From contig JADJBS010000007.1 of NCBI GenBank assembly GCA_016703665.1, forward strand, positions 50,284 to 114,283: 64,000 nt of DNA, in the 5' to 3' direction. Position 1 is the stretch's first letter, and each line of letters starts with the position of its first letter. Shown here in pieces: positions 59,628-64,000 of the stretch. This stretch comes from Candidatus Defluviibacillus avedoerensis. GTDB taxonomy: Bacteria; Pseudomonadota; Gammaproteobacteria; Burkholderiales; Burkholderiaceae_C. The position numbers and the translations under genes are program-made. The notes beneath the pieces are model-generated. The model worked only from the letters and a program-made list of their open reading frames with translations, did not search any database and was not told the origin of the DNA.

Positions 59628-60774
59628 GATGAGTCGGCCCAGTGGCTTTGGTTGGCATTGTTTGCCTTTGAAGTTGAATCCGGTGGGTTACTCGGGTACG
59701 GTCTTTCACCTCGCCGGCCAATTGACCGCATGCGGCGTCGATATCGTCACCACGCGTTTTGCGCACGGTGGTGACGATACCAGCATCCGACAGCTTTTTA
59801 GCGAATTGCATGACACGCTCTGTGGAGGAACGCAAAAGGCCAGATGCGGGAAACGGATTAAACGGTATCAGGTTGAACTTGCAGGAAATGCCTTTACGCT
59901 TGTCTCCCTTGTGCGGATGATTGCGAATCAATGCAATCAACTCCTGCGCATGCAGATCAGAATCATTAACCCCGTCCAGCATGCAGTATTCAAATGTGAC
60001 AAAGTCGCGCGGCGCAGCTGGCAAATATCGCAAGCAGGCATCGAGCAATTCGGTCAGTGGATATTTGCGATTGAGCGGTACCAAAGAATCGCGCAGAGCA
60101 TCGCAGGGCGCATGCAAGGACACAGCAAGCGCAACAGGACAATCAGCAGCCAGTCGATCCATCATTGAAACAACCCCAGAGGTAGAGACCGTCACCCGGC
60201 GGCGCGACAAACCGTATCCGTGATCGTCCAGCATGACGCGCAAGGCTGGCACCAAGGCATCGTAGTTTTGCAAGGGCTCGCCCATGCCCATCATCACCAC
60301 GTTGGAGATAACCCGCTCATCCAGACCCAAATGCCTTCGCAAGAAATGCTCTGCGTACCAGAGTTGGGCAAGGATTTCAGCGGTCGACAAATTGCGGCTA
60401 AAACCTTGGTGCCCAGTTGAGCAAAAACGGCACCCCACCGCGCAACCTGCCTGGGAGGAAACACAAAGGGTGCCACGGTCAGACTCGGGAATAAAAACAG
60501 CCTCAACTGCGTCGCCGTGGCCAACATCAAACAGCCATTTGATGGTACCGTCAGCAGATTCGTGCATGGACACGACAGGCAAAGCATGAACCACCGCATG
60601 CTTGGCCAGCTTCTCGCGCAGCAATTTGGCCAAGTCACTCATCAGAGAGAAATCACTGATGCCTCGCTGATGAATCGAGCGGAAAAGCTGGGTTGCGCGA
60701 AAGCGCTTTTCTCCCAGCTGCTCGCAAAAGGCGACCAGCCCCTCCAGATCGAAATCAAGCAGGTTGGTCACCAT
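59620..60774 (-). CDS. rlmN: Dual-specificity RNA methyltransferase RlmN
   Basis: The 384-residue radical SAM enzyme makes 2-methyladenosine at A2503 of 23S rRNA and A37 of tRNAs. The [4Fe-4S] motif CAVGCRFCSTG (Cx3Cx2C) is at about 108-118. An N-terminal helical domain, GMGEPLQNYDAL and VSTSGVVSMM follow. The C-terminal catalytic Cys is in RKTRGDDIDAACGQL. It lies 14 bases after ndk. Confidence 0.97.
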   Translation of the reverse strand: MVTNLLDFDLEGLVAFCEQLGEKRFRATQLFRSIHQRGISDFSLMSDLAKLLREKLAKHAVVHALPVVSMHESADGTIKWLFDVGHGDAVEAVFIPESDRGTLCVSSQAGCAVGCRFCSTGHQGFSRNLSTAEILAQLWYAEHFLRRHLGLDERVISNVVMMGMGEPLQNYDALVPALRVMLDDHGYGLSRRRVTVSTSGVVSMMDRLAADCPVALAVSLHAPCDALRDSLVPLNRKYPLTELLDACLRYLPAAPRDFVTFEYCMLDGVNDSDLHAQELIALIRNHPHKGDKRKGISCKFNLIPFNPFPASGLLRSSTERVMQFAKKLSDAGIVTTVRKTRGDDIDAACGQLAGEVKDRTRVTHRIQLQRQTMPTKATGPTHHE

Positions 60775-60788
60775 GAAGCAAAAGCGAA

Positions 60789-61214
60789 TTAGCGACTGTA
60801 GACGTTCATGCCGGCAAAGAAGAAACCAATTTCAACTTGCGCGGTTTCTGGAGCATCAGAGCCATGAACGGCGTTGGCATCGATGCTGTCAGCAAAGTCA
60901 GCACGAATAGTGCCAGGTGCTGCCTTCTTGGGGTCCGTTGCACCCATCAGGTCGCGGTTTTTCAAAATGGCATTTTCTCCTTCCAAAGCCTGGATCATCA
61001 CGGGGCCGGAGATCATGAAGTCGACCAGATCCTTGAAGAACGGGCGCTCTTTGTGCACGGCATAAAAGGCTTCTGCTTCGCCACGCGACAGGTGAGCCAT
61101 TTTAGAAGCGACGATCTTGAGGCCAGCTGCTTCAAAACGGGCATAAATCTGGCCGATGACGTTTTTGGCCACTGCGTCAGGCTTAATGATGGAAAGAGTG
61201 CGTTCGATAGCCAT
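60789..61214 (-). CDS. ndk: Nucleoside diphosphate kinase
   Basis: The 141-residue enzyme transfers gamma-phosphate between nucleoside triphosphates and diphosphates. The active-site His is in NAVHGSDAPETA at residue 117. Also seen are IERTLSIIKPDAVAKNVIG and GATDPKKAAPGTIRADFADS. It is the first gene of the ndk-rlmN-pilW-rodZ-ispG-hisS run. Confidence 0.97.
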   Translation of the reverse strand: MAIERTLSIIKPDAVAKNVIGQIYARFEAAGLKIVASKMAHLSRGEAEAFYAVHKERPFFKDLVDFMISGPVMIQALEGENAILKNRDLMGATDPKKAAPGTIRADFADSIDANAVHGSDAPETAQVEIGFFFAGMNVYSR

Positions 61215-61280
61215 GGTAAATCCCTAATTAAATTGAAGTTGAAAGCAAAGTTTTTGGACAACCCAGTATTTTACCGGTTA

Positions 61281-62555
61281 TCACCTTGTGCGGCCACCTT
61301 TGCGCGGACCATTTCCACGCGAAGGTGCGCCAAAAATACCGCCGCCACCCGGACTTGCCCCACGGGGGCCTCGGCCAACGCCACGCGTGTCGCGTTGACG
61401 AGTAAAGCTGTCGGCACCTATGTAGCCGAGCGAGGTTTTCATCGGATCAGGCTGTGCGCCCTTCCCTTGAGGAGGACGGTAGCTTCGAGGTTTGCGAAGA
61501 TTGTCCCCAGGGCGCGGAGGGCGCTGCGCCGGCGTGCGGCCATCTGAGCTGAGGCGAGGTGGCCTTTTCTCTCTTGGCCCGCGCTCCTCCGGTCCGTCTG
61601 CCGCGTTGACCAAGCTGCGGATATCGGCCTCTTCCAACTCCATCCAGGCACCGCGCTTGAGACCCTTAGGCAACAGCATGGCACCGTAGCGAATCCGGAT
61701 CAATCGGCTCACCGCATGCCCAACTGATTCAAGCATGCGACGCACTTCGCGGTTGCGCCCTTCTGAGATGGTCACACGGTACCAGCAGTTGGCACCCTCC
61801 CCTCCACCATCTTCAATGCTGCCAAATTGGGCGATGCCGTCGTCCAATTGCACGCCATCAAGCAGCTTTTGTTTTTCTTCCTTGTTCAAAGCGCCTAGCA
61901 CACGAACTGCGTATTCGCGCTCGAGGCCAAACCGAGGGTGCATCAGTTTATTGGCGAGCTCCCCGGAGCTGGTGAACAACAGCAAACCTTCGGTGTTCAG
62001 ATCAAGGCGCCCGACCGACTGCCACTTACCCTGGAACAGACGTGGAAGGCGACGAAAAACGGTGGGGCGGTTTTGGGGGTCGTCGTGGGTGACGACCTCA
62101 CCCACCGGCTTGTGATAGGCGATAACACGCGGTGGCGGCGCCTGGATACGAACCACGATGGGTTTGCCATTGACCTTAACCCGGTCACCAAACTGGATAC
62201 GCTGACCAATGTGGGCGGGTTCATTGTTAACTGAAATACGCCCTTCAGTGATGAGTTGCTCCATCTCCAGGCGGGAACCCAGACCAGCCTGGGCGAGTAC
62301 CTTGTGCAGTTTGGGCGATTCCGCCTGGGGAGGTAGTACACGCTTTTGTGGGATTGGCAGCTCTGACGCCTGCACCGCGTCAAATTCGCCGGACACAACA
62401 TCTTCAAAAAGCAGGTGGCCTCGGTGTGCGTCTGGTTGCACCGCCCCAGGCTTGGGTGTTAGCGCTGGAGCAGAATGGGCGGAATCGGTTTGCATCGCGT
62501 CCGGCGAACCCGAATCTGCAGATGGCAGGGAGTCATTGGCGTGAATCGGATTCAT
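61281..62555 (-). CDS. rluB: 23S rRNA pseudouridine synthase RluB-like
   Basis: From the ATG at 62555 (MNPIHANDSLPS) this gives 424 residues; ATGs at 62573 and 62603 remain possible. A disordered N-terminus is followed by an S4 domain (LHKVLAQAGLGSRLEMEQLI). The RsuA/RluB catalytic domain has VGRLDLNTEGLLLFTSSGEL with the catalytic Asp and RNREVRRMLESVGHAVSRL. The last 100 residues are an Arg/Gly/Pro-rich disordered tail, common in betaproteobacterial RluB. It overlaps the end of scpB. Confidence 0.92.
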   Translation of the reverse strand: MNPIHANDSLPSADSGSPDAMQTDSAHSAPALTPKPGAVQPDAHRGHLLFEDVVSGEFDAVQASELPIPQKRVLPPQAESPKLHKVLAQAGLGSRLEMEQLITEGRISVNNEPAHIGQRIQFGDRVKVNGKPIVVRIQAPPPRVIAYHKPVGEVVTHDDPQNRPTVFRRLPRLFQGKWQSVGRLDLNTEGLLLFTSSGELANKLMHPRFGLEREYAVRVLGALNKEEKQKLLDGVQLDDGIAQFGSIEDGGGEGANCWYRVTISEGRNREVRRMLESVGHAVSRLIRIRYGAMLLPKGLKRGAWMELEEADIRSLVNAADGPEERGPREKRPPRLSSDGRTPAQRPPRPGDNLRKPRSYRPPQGKGAQPDPMKTSLGYIGADSFTRQRDTRGVGRGPRGASPGGGGIFGAPSRGNGPRKGGRTR

Positions 62556-63276
62556 GGTTTTCTTGGGCCCCATCGGCTGGTGGTGTGGGCGACGGATGGA
62601 CATACCCCTCGCCTACAGAGGTGTTGGTATGAGAGACAGGTACCTCAGGCCCGCAAGGCGTGAGTTCAAACATCGTTTCAGGCCCGGCAGCAGGCCTAGA
62701 CAGAGTTACTGGCACCTCATTCGTATGCGCAAGGTTGAGAGATTCGAACATTTCGTTCACGGGCTTGGCATCTTCGAGCGTCGGCAATTGATTCAACGAC
62801 TGCAAACCCAGATCGTCCAGAAACTGCTTGGTCGTCGCATACAGGCCTGGCCGCCCCACTGTTTCACGGTGTCCGATCACTTCAACCCAACCCCGGTCTT
62901 CAAGTTGCTTGAGCACCAAGGAATTGATGGTCACGCCACGGATGTCTTCCATGTCGCCACGGGTCACCGGCTGCCGGTACGCAATGATTGCCAGGGTTTC
63001 GAGCGCAGCACGGGTGTACTTGGGCGGCTTCTCAGGATGCAGCCGATCCAGGTAATCGCGCATTTCAGGTCGACTCTGGAACCGCCACCCCGTCGCAACG
63101 GGGACGAGTTCTACCCCGCGCTGCGCCCACTCCTGCTGCAGGTTTGCGAGCAAAGTTTTGATGGTTTCCGCATTCAGTTCATCCGCAAACAGCGTTCGCA
63201 TGTCACGGACAGACAACGGCATCGCTGAGCAAATGAGAGCGGTTTCTAGGATACGCTGCGCATCCGCCGTATTCAT
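62533..63276 (-). CDS. scpB: Segregation and condensation protein B
   Basis: The 247-residue protein is the ScpB kleisin partner of SMC/ScpA condensin. Two winged-helix domains show NTADAQRILETALICSAMPL, RPEMRDYLDRLHPEKPPKYT, ALETLAIIAYRQPVTRGDME and LKQLEDRGWVEVIGHRETVG with the GRPGLYATT segment. The C-terminus has an extended acidic/Pro-rich tail that overlaps rluB. Confidence 0.94.
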   Translation of the reverse strand: MNTADAQRILETALICSAMPLSVRDMRTLFADELNAETIKTLLANLQQEWAQRGVELVPVATGWRFQSRPEMRDYLDRLHPEKPPKYTRAALETLAIIAYRQPVTRGDMEDIRGVTINSLVLKQLEDRGWVEVIGHRETVGRPGLYATTKQFLDDLGLQSLNQLPTLEDAKPVNEMFESLNLAHTNEVPVTLSRPAAGPETMFELTPCGPEVPVSHTNTSVGEGYVHPSPTPPADGAQENHESDSRQ

Positions 63277-63409
63277 GGTAAGTAACTGGTTGATAGCGGC
63301 GCCGTGGCACCAATTTAGCCCGATTCAAAGACTCGTGGCCTGCGGAAGAACCGTGATGGGATGGCGAATAAATAGCGAAAATCGATGACCGCTCTTGACC
63401 AAACCCTAT

Positions 63410-64000
63410 CTATAAATTGTATCCGAGTGCCAGGATCTTGAGTGCCTGCGCAAAATCGGCAGGCAAAGGTGCCCTAAATGACAGCGGCTCACCGGTCACT
63501 GGATGTGGAAATGCAAGCTTGAAGGCATGCAGTGCTTGGCGCGACATGCCACCGGCGGCCGCACCACCATAAACCGGGTCACCGACCAAGGGATGGCCAA
63601 TGTGTGCCATGTGAACACGAATCTGATGGGTTCTACCGGTCCTCAAGGTACAGCAGACAAGGCATTGTTGCTCTGAATTTTGAAGCAATTCAAAGTGCGT
63701 CTGAGAGGGCTTTCCCGTATGGCGAAGCAAATCAACTACAGCCATGCGCAAGCGGTTGCGTGCATCGCGTCCAATGGCTGCGTCCACCTCGCGCTGATCC
63801 GGGCCATGCCACTGGCGATGTGCCAACGCAAGGTATTGCCGTGAAACATCCCTGGCGGCAATCAGCTTCACCAATGCATCCATGCTCTGCCGCTGACGTG
63901 CAATCACCATCAGTCCGCTGGTATCTTTGTCAAGTCGGTGCACGATGCCCGCACGGGGCAATTCTGCTGCGCGCGGGTCCAACGCCAGCAGTCCGTTGAG
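63410..64000 (-). CDS. rluD: 23S rRNA pseudouridine synthase RluD, N-terminus cut by window end
   Basis: The frame is open to the right edge, so the N-terminal S4 domain is outside the window. The visible 196 residues hold GIVHRLDKDTSGLMVIARQ with the catalytic Asp, RTGRTHQIRVHMAHIGHPLV, and the C-terminal SRQALHAFKLAFPHPVTGEP. This matches RluD, which modifies U1911, U1915 and U1917 of helix 69 of 23S rRNA; other RluA-class members are possible without the N-terminus. Confidence 0.88.
   Translation of the reverse strand, partial: LNGLLALDPRAAELPRAGIVHRLDKDTSGLMVIARQRQSMDALVKLIAARDVSRQYLALAHRQWHGPDQREVDAAIGRDARNRLRMAVVDLLRHTGKPSQTHFELLQNSEQQCLVCCTLRTGRTHQIRVHMAHIGHPLVGDPVYGGAAAGGMSRQALHAFKLAFPHPVTGEPLSFRAPLPADFAQALKILALGYNL

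Overview
The window looks like a chromosomal segment of a betaproteobacterium of the order Burkholderiales, most likely family Comamonadaceae (Rhodoferax/Polaromonas-like). This is inferred from the conserved order scpB-rluB-ndk-rlmN-pilW-rodZ-ispG-hisS-yfgM-bamB-der-hfq-hflX-hflK-hflC-DUF2065-hisZ-purA, from the smpB/ratA/rnfH trio, and from protein style. No rRNA, tRNA, CRISPR array, insertion sequence or phage gene was seen, and no stretch longer than about 300 bases lacks a gene.

Region 1 (1-8 kb) begins with the tail of an M48 peptidase and an RluA-type pseudouridine synthase. It then holds a compact envelope locus: a LuxR-type response regulator with a 7TM sensor kinase, an outer-membrane barrel-like protein, several small exported proteins, a WxxGxW-repeat lipoprotein, a glycine-zipper protein and an FKBP isomerase. 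The same palindrome, TCGCAT-N4-ATGCGA, lies in all three main promoter regions of this locus, about 76-84 bases before the start codons except for the regulator (39 bases). This suggests an uncharacterised envelope regulon run by the two-component system. Region 2 (8-13 kb) is a catabolic operon for 3-dehydroquinate to protocatechuate: an HPPD-like protein, 3-dehydroshikimate dehydratase, a type II dehydroquinase, a hydrolase and a DsbA-like protein. A divergent IclR regulator faces it across a perfect 15-bp inverted repeat. Region 3 (13-17.5 kb) carries rnfH, ratA, smpB, a GNAT enzyme, a DMT exporter and a two-gene chromate transporter.

Region 4 (17.5-32.8 kb) is rich in extracytoplasmic redox genes: dsbD; a TlpA-like thioredoxin, DUF4266, DUF3570 and ApbE flavin transferase operon; two lipoproteins ending in related cytochrome c domains; a cytochrome b561; and an SHP-DHC-cytochrome b cluster with its own two-component system and an appended adenylate cyclase. 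dsbD and the thioredoxin operon share a GGGAA/TTCCC palindrome at their promoters. Region 5 (32.8-43 kb) has a hybrid sensor kinase with a periplasmic binding protein, an S41 peptidase, rlmB, a wax ester synthase/DGAT, a LolD/YbbA ATPase divergent from a TesA-type esterase, and an SMP-30-like protein. Region 6 (43-64 kb) is a nearly unbroken minus-strand housekeeping block for purine and histidine metabolism, FtsH control, GTPases, outer-membrane assembly, isoprenoids, pili, RNA modification and chromosome segregation, ending in a truncated rluD.

Seven genes are interrupted by single-base frameshifts, at least two of them next to homopolymers. Base-calling error is as likely as real decay, so these are marked as frameshifted rather than dead.
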